This document shows, in pieces, positions 8,337-14,488 of a DNA stretch of 14,488 bases (the first letter of the stretch is position 1; the number at the start of each line of letters is the position of its first letter). The notes beneath the pieces were generated by a model that saw only the letters and a list, made by a program, of their open reading frames with translations, had not been told where the DNA came from and made no database searches. Source of the stretch: an uncultured Oceanospirillaceae bacterium. Lineage in GTDB: Bacteria; Pseudomonadota; Gammaproteobacteria; Pseudomonadales; Balneatricaceae. Position numbers and translations under genes: made by a program. The DNA lies in assembly GCA_946221045.1 (NCBI GenBank), contig CAMIIY010000010.1:1-14488 (forward strand), read 5' to 3'.

Positions 8337-8955
8337 TACTGCCGCAATCCGCCGACACAGGAACACCGCTATGGAAACGGAAACAGTCATCTTCCGTCTG
8401 GATTAAGTCAGCTTCCTGTTGTCTGAAAAACTCAATCCGATCATCGATTGATTCACCCGAATAACGCTCCGCCAGACTCAGGTAATCCTGGTAATGACGT
8501 GCTTCTGACTTAAGCAGCGACCGGTAAAATTTCGCCAGCTCTTCATCCAGATAGGGTGCCAGCTTGGCAAAACGCTCGCAGGAGCGCGCCTCAATAAAAG
8601 CACCAATAATCAGCACATCAATCAGATGCCCCGGCTCAGACGTTCTGACAAACTGCCGTAGCCCCTGAGCATAACGCGCGGGCGAAAGGTGATCATAAAC
8701 CACACCCCGGCGCTGCATGATATCGAGCACCTGCTCAAAGTGAATAAGCTCTTCCCTGGCCAGACGAGACATCTTATTCAGCAAATCAACCCGATCCACA
8801 TAACGATACATCAGCCGCATTGCCGTCGAGGCCGCTTTTTTCTCACAGTGGGCATGATCGATCAGCAAAATCGCCTGATTTTGCAAAGCCGCCTCAATCC
8901 ATTCTGACGGTGTTTCGCAGCCAAGAAAGGCATGGATCTGATCTAGTTCGCGCAC
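8323..8955 (-). CDS. miaE: tRNA-(ms2io6A37) hydroxylase MiaE
   Basis: Ferritin-like diiron monooxygenase that hydroxylates the isopentenyl group of ms2i6A37 in tRNAs reading UNN codons. The family signature is strong and of Pseudomonas type: HCEKKAAS (Glu38), REELIHFEQ (Glu69, His72), GAFIEARSCERF, LLKSEARHYQDY and the C-terminal FRFHSGVP. I chose GTG 8955, giving 210 aa beginning MRELDQIHAFLGCETP, because homologues start at this point and AGGGGG (8963-8968) lies 7 nt upstream. The in-frame ATGs at 8985 and 8994 are rejected: 8985 lies inside a perfect -10 box, and both would force a terminator hairpin into the coding region. Its 3' end overlaps lpxH tail to tail. Confidence 0.93.
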   Translation of the reverse strand: MRELDQIHAFLGCETPSEWIEAALQNQAILLIDHAHCEKKAASTAMRLMYRYVDRVDLLNKMSRLAREELIHFEQVLDIMQRRGVVYDHLSPARYAQGLRQFVRTSEPGHLIDVLIIGAFIEARSCERFAKLAPYLDEELAKFYRSLLKSEARHYQDYLSLAERYSGESIDDRIEFFRQQEADLIQTEDDCFRFHSGVPVSADCGSISLT

Positions 8956-8982
8956 AAAAAAGCCCCCTGTTATGAAGGGGGC
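8956..8982 (-). terminator. Rho-independent terminator of roadblock operon, holding the miaE RBS
   Basis: On the - strand GCCCCCT (8982-8976), a 7-nt loop and AGGGGGC (8968-8962) form a perfect 7-bp stem followed by six T (8961-8956). It lies 75 nt after the stop of the roadblock gene and directly before the miaE GTG. The 3' arm AGGGGG is also the only Shine-Dalgarno for miaE. There is no T-run on the + strand. Confidence 0.85.
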
Positions 8983-8983
8983 C

Positions 8984-8989
8984 ATTATA
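8984..8989 (-). promoter_or_regulatory. Putative miaE -10 box
   Basis: A perfect TATAAT in the context TGCGTATAATGGC abuts the terminator stem. The start site should fall near 8977-8973, inside the hairpin. The -35 is weak (TTACCT at 16 nt). The context resembles that of ppiB (TGAGTATAATGGC). Confidence 0.5.
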
Positions 8990-8990
8990 C

Positions 8991-9047
8991 GCATCAGACC
9001 TGAAAAGGTAAGTCACACTGATGCTATGAACCAGGCAGAAGCATCAG
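8991..9047. repeat. Three copies of heptamer GCATCAG around the miaE promoter
   Basis: GCATCAG occurs at 8991-8997, its reverse complement CTGATGC at 9018-9024, and GCATCAG again at 9041-9047. The middle copy can pair with either neighbour (20-nt or 16-nt loop). The first copy lies in the -10/-35 spacer of miaE, so an operator array is possible, as are alternative 3' UTR hairpins of the roadblock operon mRNA. Confidence 0.45.
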
Positions 9048-9057
9048 CCTCTGTATA

Positions 9058-9420
9058 TCAGAGCAGCTTACCGATAGCCTGGGATGCGCGCTTCACATCC
9101 AGCAGAATCAATCCCAGACGCACACTGGGTTTAGCTACCACAGTCAGGACCGAGTCACGGTTTGCATGCGTCATCAGGATATAACCATGCTCACCCTTGA
9201 TCAGCACCTGCTCCAACTCTCCCTTCGCCAACTCCTGCGCTGTGCGCTCACCCAAAGACAACATCGCAGCACTCATAGCACCAATACGATCTTCATCCAT
9301 TCCGGATGGCAGCAACGCAGCAATCATTAAACCGTCTGTCGATATTACCGCAGATGCTTCAATGTCCGTTGACGCGCCATTCAAGTCACTCAAAATCGAG
9401 GTCAACATTTCTGAGCGCAT
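9058..9420 (-). CDS. Roadblock/LC7 domain protein
   Basis: A 120-aa single-domain protein with the roadblock/LC7 pattern throughout: a leading helix (LTSILSDLNGA), strand ASAVISTDGLMIAA, the long helix DRIGAMSAAMLSLGERTAQEL, strands EQVLIKGEHGYILMTHA and SVLTVVA, and a closing helix after LGLILLDVKRAS. Such proteins dimerise and usually act as GAPs or scaffolds for small Ras-like GTPases, as MglB does for MglA. No GTPase gene is adjacent here. The start is firm: GGAGAG lies 5 nt upstream of ATG 9420. It is the last gene of the four-gene operon, 62 nt after the preceding stop, and a terminator follows. The partner and process controlled are unknown. Confidence 0.88.
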   Translation of the reverse strand: MRSEMLTSILSDLNGASTDIEASAVISTDGLMIAALLPSGMDEDRIGAMSAAMLSLGERTAQELAKGELEQVLIKGEHGYILMTHANRDSVLTVVAKPSVRLGLILLDVKRASQAIGKLL

Positions 9421-9482
9421 TAGTACTCTCCTATCATTTTTTCATGCTCCGGATCGCTTGAACCGGAATCTAAAATTCTTGC

Positions 9483-10115
9483 TTAATAATTCAGGTATCG
9501 TCTGGCCAGAATGCTCAGCAGATCTACGTAAACCTGTTGATTCAACCGTGGCATTTTCTCGATGACCAATACAAACCGCTGTTTACCCAGATACAACATC
9601 CAGAAGCCAACCTGACTCAGGCCCACCGGATCAAGCAGACCCCAGCTCTCACCCATAAAGGACAAATCGCCATTTAGCAGACTATTATGCCGCCCATGCA
9701 GTGAGCTGATATCCGCCGCCAATGCCGCCAGCTCTTCGCCATGACTTTCCTCATACCCGCTGGAGGCCAGACAAAAACCCAGATCATCTGCCAACACCAC
9801 TTTCCCGGCACTGGACAAATCGGGCAGCAAGGTTGGCAAAACCGACTCAAGGTTATCGTTAATCATTTCAGGCGGGGTTGGTTTTAACTCCGCAAACCCT
9901 CGATCCAGCAATTTCTGGAACATGGTTTCCGCTTCATCTTTAGATAACCCGGTCAATTTACTGATTAACAACGGAGTGTAAGGAATCGGCACATCCGCAC
10001 TCAATAATTGCAACAGAAAAGCGCGCGCACTGTCCGGCTCAGGACAGACCGTTGCAAAAAACGCCCCCGCTGGCGTTATCTGAATAAACTGATTTGACTT
10101 ATTTTCTTCTGTCAC
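9483..10115 (-). CDS. Hypothetical protein, probable HTH plus roadblock-like domain
   Basis: A 210-aa cytoplasmic protein that I do not recognise by name. Residues about 27-75 (ARAFLLQLL to DRGFAEL) have the helix pattern of a winged helix-turn-helix, with LLISKLTGLSKDEAETMFQK in the helix-turn-helix position. Residues about 100-210 have a roadblock-like order of secondary structure: GKVVLADDLGFCLASSG, helix EELAALAADISSLHG, strands around SWGLLDPVGL and FWMLYLGKQRFVLVIEK, and the terminal helix VYVDLLSILARRY. This is a pattern judgement. GTG 10115 is the start, with GGGAG 7 nt upstream. It lies 18 nt after the 389-aa gene and upstream of the clear roadblock gene, suggesting the two roadblock modules form a heteromer. 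Confidence 0.75.
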   Translation of the reverse strand: MTEENKSNQFIQITPAGAFFATVCPEPDSARAFLLQLLSADVPIPYTPLLISKLTGLSKDEAETMFQKLLDRGFAELKPTPPEMINDNLESVLPTLLPDLSSAGKVVLADDLGFCLASSGYEESHGEELAALAADISSLHGRHNSLLNGDLSFMGESWGLLDPVGLSQVGFWMLYLGKQRFVLVIEKMPRLNQQVYVDLLSILARRYLNY

Positions 10116-10133
10116 TCGAAAACTCCCGCAACC

Positions 10134-11303
10134 CTAGCCGGCTTGGCCCTCTGCATCTAACCAGTCCAGAAAAAATGCAGCAGAGGCAAATGCAAACACC
10201 TGACGCTGGGGAAGATCCAATATTCTTATGATATCGACCACTGATAAAGAATGGTTAAACCATATGTCAGCTATCTGATGAAAACAATCCAAACTCGGAA
10301 AATGACCACTGTCCGGCTGAAGTCTCAAAACATACGCCTTATGCGGATCCATACCCACCAGTAAACGCCCTCTGGAACTGGCTAAAGCCAACAGCCAGAG
10401 AAAAGCTATTTTCTTAATCTGACGGCTCGACGCTATAAACTCATCAAGCGCACCTTCGGCAGGCGTTTCAATTAGCAGCTCACCAAAACGAAAACGCCGC
10501 TGAGCAATCTCTGACAGTTGAGCATCCTCATAAGCATGAACAAATTCAGCCGATGCGGGCAGATAGACAATTTGTACCTGCTCACCCTTAAGGAGTACCG
10601 CACTGCCTATCTCTTCCCCTTTGTTCACAAGATGTTTTAACAAATTCAGGATATAACCGTCAGGATTGAAGGTTACCTGCTGCCGCTCCTTCATATTGTC
10701 GAGATCAACATCGTCCATACTGCCGCAGAAAAGCGAATCCAGCTCCGCCTGCGAGAACCCTGTACCTGCAACCTGAGTACCGGCCGGGGTATCTTCAACA
10801 ACAATGGATGCCACCATCTCAGCCAAAGCGGATTTTTTCTGGCCACCTAACTGGGCCAACAACCGGTCAGCCGCATTTACGGTCAGGTCACCGGCTTCCA
10901 GCTGAGCCTTTAAAGCTTCGTTTTGCTGATCAATTGAAAAATCCCCCGAGACTTCATATTCAGACCCGACAGGCTGAACCTCGATACCCGTAGCGACCGC
11001 TTCCAGAGCCTGCAGTAACGCTTCACTTGAATAGGGTTTACCTAGCCAGCGATAACCCACCCATTGATGCTTCGACAGACCCAGTACTACGCCCTGGGGG
11101 GCCTTTGGATAATCGTTTTTCAACTGCGTTAAAGAGCTGTAGCGATCACCGTTCACGATAAAGCAGTTGGCCTGCTCTGCAGGAACCGGGGTTTTACTCA
11201 GCTTTCGGCGCAGAAAATACTCAATCGCGGCCGACTCACTCGCAGAAAAACCCACCAGAGCAGGCCGTATTTTGCGAATCAGGAGTTTAGCGTCTGAGCT
11301 CAT
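10134..11303 (-). CDS. Hypothetical protein with degenerate receiver-like domain and FliM-like motif
   Basis: A 389-aa soluble protein of no family I can name. Residues about 12-103 resemble a response-regulator receiver: strand PALVGFSAS, a strand ending in Asp53 (CFIVNGD), strand GVVLGLS, and Lys89-Pro90 before helix SSEALLQALEAV. The usual acidic pair after the first strand is absent (GFSAS), so it is probably not phosphorylated normally. A linker of about 110-182 leads to FSQAELDSLFCGS (183-195), close to the CheY-binding N-terminal motif of FliM. Residues 205-389 form an unrecognised mixed alpha/beta domain ending in a possible helix-turn-helix (LSVVDIIRILDLPQRQVFAF). ATG 11303 has GGAG about 9 nt upstream. 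It sits between the 150-aa and 210-aa genes, with gaps of 29 and 18 nt. Confidence 0.8.
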   Translation of the reverse strand: MSSDAKLLIRKIRPALVGFSASESAAIEYFLRRKLSKTPVPAEQANCFIVNGDRYSSLTQLKNDYPKAPQGVVLGLSKHQWVGYRWLGKPYSSEALLQALEAVATGIEVQPVGSEYEVSGDFSIDQQNEALKAQLEAGDLTVNAADRLLAQLGGQKKSALAEMVASIVVEDTPAGTQVAGTGFSQAELDSLFCGSMDDVDLDNMKERQQVTFNPDGYILNLLKHLVNKGEEIGSAVLLKGEQVQIVYLPASAEFVHAYEDAQLSEIAQRRFRFGELLIETPAEGALDEFIASSRQIKKIAFLWLLALASSRGRLLVGMDPHKAYVLRLQPDSGHFPSLDCFHQIADIWFNHSLSVVDIIRILDLPQRQVFAFASAAFFLDWLDAEGQAG

Positions 11304-11332
11304 AAGCAGGGCTCCATCCTTAGCGCCGCATT

Positions 11333-11785
11333 TCAGAAGATAAGTTGTTTAGGAAAATTGCCGCGGGATAAAACCGAATGTTGCTGCGAGAGCGTCAGCA
11401 ATTCATTCAATGATTCTCCGGACTGAGCGGACATAATCAGCTCAAAATGCGATTCACCAATGACCGGTTTAGCCTGATCCAGAAGACGATGAAACAATGG
11501 ATCACCCTTGCCGGAAAGTGTTATCAACAGGTCCGCGAACGCTCCCATAACCTCGTCACTGTCGTAGGTCGCCACAGCCAGGTAAATGCGCTTTACATGG
11601 TACCGGAGTGACTTAGGGTCAGCTGCGACCATACGCACAAAATGATATAGCAGGCGTTTACCCTGCCGGCCCCGATAAATCAGATAACGCGAATGCTGAG
11701 CGTCAAAGGCAGCCTGAATCCTGTCAGTATTCAAACTGTACAACCCAGTCCCTTTGATCTGGCTAGTCTGTTCAGTCAGTTCCAC
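11333..11785 (-). CDS. Hypothetical protein, first gene of roadblock operon
   Basis: A 150-aa protein I cannot assign. It is rich in predicted helix and has a basic central segment (YRGRQGKRLLYHFVRM, then RYHVKRIYL). It has no signal peptide, membrane segment or cysteine. The reading frame has coding-like composition and lies only 29 nt upstream of the 389-aa gene on the same strand, so it likely opens the operon. The start GTG 11785 is the first available codon after an in-frame TGA. AAGG is just 3 nt upstream, a tight spacing, so the true start could instead be the TTG at residue 15, which has GGG 5 nt or closer ahead of it. No ATG occurs before residue 52. Confidence 0.7.
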   Translation of the reverse strand: MELTEQTSQIKGTGLYSLNTDRIQAAFDAQHSRYLIYRGRQGKRLLYHFVRMVAADPKSLRYHVKRIYLAVATYDSDEVMGAFADLLITLSGKGDPLFHRLLDQAKPVIGESHFELIMSAQSGESLNELLTLSQQHSVLSRGNFPKQLIF

Positions 11786-11866
11786 TTTCCTTCACCGAGC
11801 GTTTGTATCGTTATTTGAGACCGCTGTGAAAGTAACCTATCGGCCAGTTAAAACACATCTTGAAGC

Positions 11867-11895
11867 AGTTTAACCCGCTACAGCGAAAGCGTCAC
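11867..11895 (-). promoter_or_regulatory. Possible promoter of the roadblock operon
   Basis: On the - strand GTGACG (11890-11895) and TAAACT (11867-11872) are 17 nt apart, each 4/6 to consensus. The leader to GTG 11785 would be about 75 nt. This is a weak call made mainly on position. Confidence 0.25.
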
Positions 11896-12071
11896 ATCAC
11901 ATTTTAATAAAACTCGCTTACACTCCAGGCCGAATTTATCCACCAAAACCACTCAACCTGTTTATTTTTCAATTCAATTTACAGCAACCACGGGGGCTGC
12001 TTCAGGAGACCAGCTAACACACTGTTTTTAATATATTTAAATCCTTTTTTGCGGATAGCCGCCTAAAGTCC

Positions 12072-12085
12072 CTGATTTTAATCAG
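12072..12085. repeat. CTGATT-TT-AATCAG inverted repeat upstream of acnB
   Basis: Perfect 6-bp arms around a 2-nt centre, 30 bp upstream of the acnB -35 box. The position suits an activator or repressor site. The regulator is not identified. Confidence 0.4.
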
Positions 12086-12115
12086 AAAGTATTACTCCCA
12101 CACACCGTGCTGAAC

Positions 12116-12144
12116 TTAACTTTACCTGCTATCTTCGGTAGAAT
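12116..12144 (+). promoter_or_regulatory. acnB sigma70-type promoter
   Basis: TTAACT (12116-12121) and TAGAAT (12139-12144) are separated by 17 nt and match consensus at 4/6 and 5/6. The expected start near 12151 gives a leader of about 90 nt before the GTG start of acnB. Confidence 0.45.
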
Positions 12145-12182
12145 TCGGTTCCGCCAATCAATATTCGACTCCTTTCGATAAG

Positions 12183-12221
12183 CCACCGGCACACTATCCT
12201 GTTCACGATCGGTGGTACCAC
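12183..12221 (+). promoter_or_regulatory. Competing hairpins in acnB leader
   Basis: CCACCG (12183-12188) can pair with CGGTGG (12210-12215), while GTGGTACCAC (12212-12221) is a perfect 10-bp palindrome. They share GTGG, so only one can form. The second ends 6 nt before the GAGGG ribosome binding site. Regulation through this is inference. Confidence 0.3.
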
Positions 12222-12239
12222 AATGATGAGGGCTCTAAC

Positions 12240-14488
12240 GTGCTTGAAGCTTACCGTAAACATGTAGAAGAACGCGCCGCAGAAGGCGTGCCACCAAAGC
12301 CACTGGACGCAGAACAGACCGCTGCGCTGGTTGAGCTGCTGAAGAACCCGCCTGCTGGCGAAGAAGCGTTCCTGGTTGACCTGCTGTCCAACCGTGTACC
12401 TGCCGGTGTTGACGAAGCCGCTTACGTAAAAGCGGGCTTCCTGGCGGCAGTTGCCAAAGGCGAAGCAACTTCCCCACTGGTTTCCCGGGTTAAAGCTGTA
12501 GAGCTGCTGGGCACCATGCTGGGCGGTTACAACATTCAGCCGCTGATCGAAGCTCTGGATGATGCAGAGCTGGCCCCAGCCGCAACTGAAGCACTGTCCC
12601 ACACCCTGCTGATGTTTGATGCGTTCTACGACGTTAAAGACAAAGCCGACGCTGGTAATGCTGCGGCCAAGCAGGTGATGCAGTCATGGGCTGACGCAGA
12701 ATGGTTTACTTCCAAACCTGCTGTTGCTGAAAAAATTACCGTTACCGTATTTAAAGTACCTGGCGAAACCAACACGGACGACCTGTCTCCGGCGCCGGAT
12801 GCTTTCACCCGTCCCGATATCCCTCTGCACGCCAATGCCATGCTGAAAATGGCACGTGAAGGCATCGAACCTGAAGTACCAGGCACCAAAGGCCCGATTG
12901 CTCAGATCGAAGCAGTAAAAGCCAAAGGCCACCCTGTTGCCTACGTAGGTGACGTGGTCGGTACCGGTTCTTCCCGTAAGTCTGCAACCAACTCAGTACT
13001 GTGGTTCTTCGGTGACGACATCCCAGCCGTACCAAACAAACGTGCGGGCGGTTACTGCTTCGGTGGCAAAATTGCACCTATCTTCTTCAACACCATGGAA
13101 GATGCAGGCGCTCTGCCAATCGAAATGGACGTTACCAAAATGAACATGGGTGACGTCATTGACGTTTACCCATACGAAGGTAAAGCAGTTAACGCCGAAA
13201 CTGGCGAAGAGCTGTGCACTTTCGGTCTAAAAACGCCTGTTATCCTGGACGAAGTTCGTGCCGGCGGCCGTATCCCACTGATCATCGGTCGCGGCCTGAC
13301 CGCTAAAGCCCGTGAAGCACTGGGTCTGGGTGAGTCTGAACTGTTCCGTAAACCAGAGCAGCCTGCCGATACAGGCAAAGGCTACACGCTGGCTCAGAAA
13401 ATGGTCGGTAAAGCCTGCGGTCTGGAAGGCGTTCGTCCTGGCATGTACTGCGAACCTAAGATGACCACTGTAGGCTCTCAGGACACCACTGGTCCAATGA
13501 CCCGTGACGAACTGAAAGACCTGGCATGTCTGGGCTTCTCTGCTGACCTGACCATGCAGTCTTTCTGTCACACTGCGGCTTATCCAAAACCAATTGATGT
13601 AAACACCCACCACACCCTGCCTGATTTCATCATGACCCGTGGCGGTGTTTCCCTGCGTCCTGGCGACGGTGTAATCCACTCCTGGCTGAACCGCATGCTG
13701 CTGCCTGACACTGTGGGCACCGGTGGTGACTCTCACACCCGCTTCCCAATCGGCATCTCTTTCCCAGCCGGTTCCGGTCTGGTTGCATTCGCAGCTGCCA
13801 CTGGCGTAATGCCACTGGATATGCCTGAGTCGGTTCTGGTTCGCTTCAAAGGTAAGCGTAACGCTGGCATCACCCTGCGTGACCTGGTACATGCGATCCC
13901 TTACTACGCTATCCAGGCAGGCCTGCTGACTGTTGAAAAAGCCGGCAAGAAAAACATCTTCTCTGGTCGCGTACTGGAGATCGAAGGTCTTGACGATCTG
14001 ACCGTTGAACAGGCTTTCGAACTGTCCGACGCATCTGCCGAGCGTTCTGCTGCAGGCTGTACCATCACTCTGGGTGAAGACTCTGTTGCTGAGTACCTGC
14101 GCTCTAACATCGTCATGCTGAAGTGGATGATCGCTGAAGGCTACGGTGATCCTCGCACCATCGAGCGTCGTATTACTGCCATGGAAGAGTGGCTGGCTAA
14201 CCCAAGCCTGATGCGCGCTGACGCTGACGCTGAATACGCTGCAGTCATCGAAATCGATCTGGCTGACATCAAAGAACCTGTTCTTTGTGCACCTAACGAT
14301 CCAGATGATGCCCGTCTGCTGTCGACTGTTGCTGGTGAGAAAATCGATGAAGTCTTCATCGGTTCCTGCATGACCAACATCGGTCACTTCCGTGCTGCCG
14401 GTAAACTGCTGGATGCGGCTGGAGGTTCTGTTCCAACCCGTATGTGGATTGCGCCACCAACCAAAATGGACGCAGCACAGCTGAGCGA
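12240..14488 (+). CDS. acnB: Aconitate hydratase B (3' end outside window)
   Basis: Bifunctional aconitase B, which isomerises citrate to isocitrate (and 2-methyl-cis-aconitate to 2-methylisocitrate) in the TCA cycle. From GTG 12240 the protein begins [16 protein letters not shown] and matches E. coli AcnB collinearly without frameshift: the N-terminal HEAT-like domain, the swivel domain with [57 protein letters not shown] and [11 protein letters not shown]. Cys710 in GSCMTN is the first 4Fe-4S ligand and falls at the same number as in E. coli; the other two (CSLC motif) lie beyond the edge. The window holds 749 of about 865 codons. GAGGG (12228-12232) is 7 nt upstream of the GTG. Codon bias indicates high expression. 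Long antisense frames inside the gene are shadows. Confidence 0.97.
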   Translation, partial: MLEAYRKHVEERAAEGVPPKPLDAEQTAALVELLKNPPAGEEAFLVDLLSNRVPAGVDEAAYVKAGFLAAVAKGEATSPLVSRVKAVELLGTMLGGYNIQPLIEALDDAELAPAATEALSHTLLMFDAFYDVKDKADAGNAAAKQVMQSWADAEWFTSKPAVAEKITVTVFKVPGETNTDDLSPAPDAFTRPDIPLHANAMLKMAREGIEPEVPGTKGPIAQIEAVKAKGHPVAYVGDVVGTGSSRKSATNSVLWFFGDDIPAVPNKRAGGYCFGGKIAPIFFNTMEDAGALPIEMDVTKMNMGDVIDVYPYEGKAVNAETGEELCTFGLKTPVILDEVRAGGRIPLIIGRGLTAKAREALGLGESELFRKPEQPADTGKGYTLAQKMVGKACGLEGVRPGMYCEPKMTTVGSQDTTGPMTRDELKDLACLGFSADLTMQSFCHTAAYPKPIDVNTHHTLPDFIMTRGGVSLRPGDGVIHSWLNRMLLPDTVGTGGDSHTRFPIGISFPAGSGLVAFAAATGVMPLDMPESVLVRFKGKRNAGITLRDLVHAIPYYAIQAGLLTVEKAGKKNIFSGRVLEIEGLDDLTVEQAFELSDASAERSAAGCTITLGEDSVAEYLRSNIVMLKWMIAEGYGDPRTIERRITAMEEWLANPSLMRADADAEYAAVIEIDLADIKEPVLCAPNDPDDARLLSTVAGEKIDEVFIGSCMTNIGHFRAAGKLLDAAGGSVPTRMWIAPPTKMDAAQLS

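Larger units (their letters stand above)
11786..12239. other. Divergent roadblock-operon / acnB intergenic region (454 bp)
   Basis: No gene is supported here. The left part holds a possible - strand promoter for the operon (11867-11895). The middle (about 11900-12110) is AT-rich and includes the symmetric TTTAA-TATAT-TTAAA (12027-12041) and CTGATT-TT-AATCAG (12072-12085). The right part holds the acnB promoter and leader. The region is long for two promoters, so a small RNA or several regulator sites could fit, but I see no terminator that would define one. Confidence 0.6.

Noticed and set aside
8956..8994. Upstream ATG starts for miaE (8985, 8994)
   Set aside because: ATG 8985 is inside a perfect TATAAT, the added residues are not conserved in MiaE, and a terminator would be inside the gene.
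9432..9475. TCCGG-N10-CCGGA hairpin between the 210-aa and roadblock genes
   Set aside because: Its stem is short and no T-run follows, so it is not a terminator; the two genes still look cotranscribed.
12050..12064. GCGG-ATAG-CCGC stem next to a T-run
   Set aside because: The T-run precedes the stem on + and gives an A-run after it on -, so it cannot be an intrinsic terminator in either direction.
12223..12267. Short upstream frame overlapping the acnB start (ATG ATG, 14 codons)
   Set aside because: It has no RBS of its own at a proper distance and could be chance; nothing links it to regulation.
13227..14387. 386-aa open frame antisense to acnB
   Set aside because: It lies wholly within the well-conserved acnB coding region; strong codon bias removes stops on the other strand. 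No RBS or domain pattern supports it.

Overview
The window reads as core chromosome of a marine-type gammaproteobacterium, most likely an Oceanospirillales relative. The proteins resemble those of Pseudomonas, Marinobacter and Oceanospirillaceae: AcnB, a monomeric NADP isocitrate dehydrogenase, a Pseudomonas-type MiaE, GlnS, PpiB and LpxH. Taxonomy is inferred from remembered protein similarity only. I see no insertion sequence, phage gene, tRNA, rRNA or CRISPR array.

Layout, left to right. (1) A GNAT acetyltransferase fused to a C39-like cysteine peptidase domain, + strand. (2) On the - strand, rlmJ (23S rRNA m6A2030 methyltransferase) followed by a small oxidoreductase-like CC-C-C protein. 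(3) A divergent intergenic region, then idh on the + strand. (4) A bidirectional terminator shared by convergent idh and glnS. (5) glnS (-) diverging from ppiB-lpxH (+), which are 6 nt apart. (6) miaE (-), whose 3' end overlaps lpxH by 14 nt. (7) A four-gene - strand operon at 9058-11785: an unrecognised 150-aa protein, a 389-aa protein with a degenerate receiver-like domain and a FliM-like SQAELDSLF motif, a 210-aa protein with a probable helix-turn-helix plus roadblock-like domain, and a roadblock/LC7 protein. (8) A 454-bp regulatory region, then acnB (+), cut by the right edge after 749 codons.

Functionally the window mixes two TCA-cycle enzymes (AcnB, Idh), translation and RNA modification (GlnS, RlmJ, MiaE), protein folding (PpiB) and lipid A synthesis (LpxH). 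The least explained part is the roadblock operon. It has two roadblock-like modules and a receiver-like scaffold carrying a possible CheY-binding peptide, but no partner GTPase next to it. The second most interesting point is the operon-miaE boundary. A strong terminator hairpin there also holds the miaE Shine-Dalgarno sequence, and a perfect -10 box places the likely miaE transcription start inside the hairpin.
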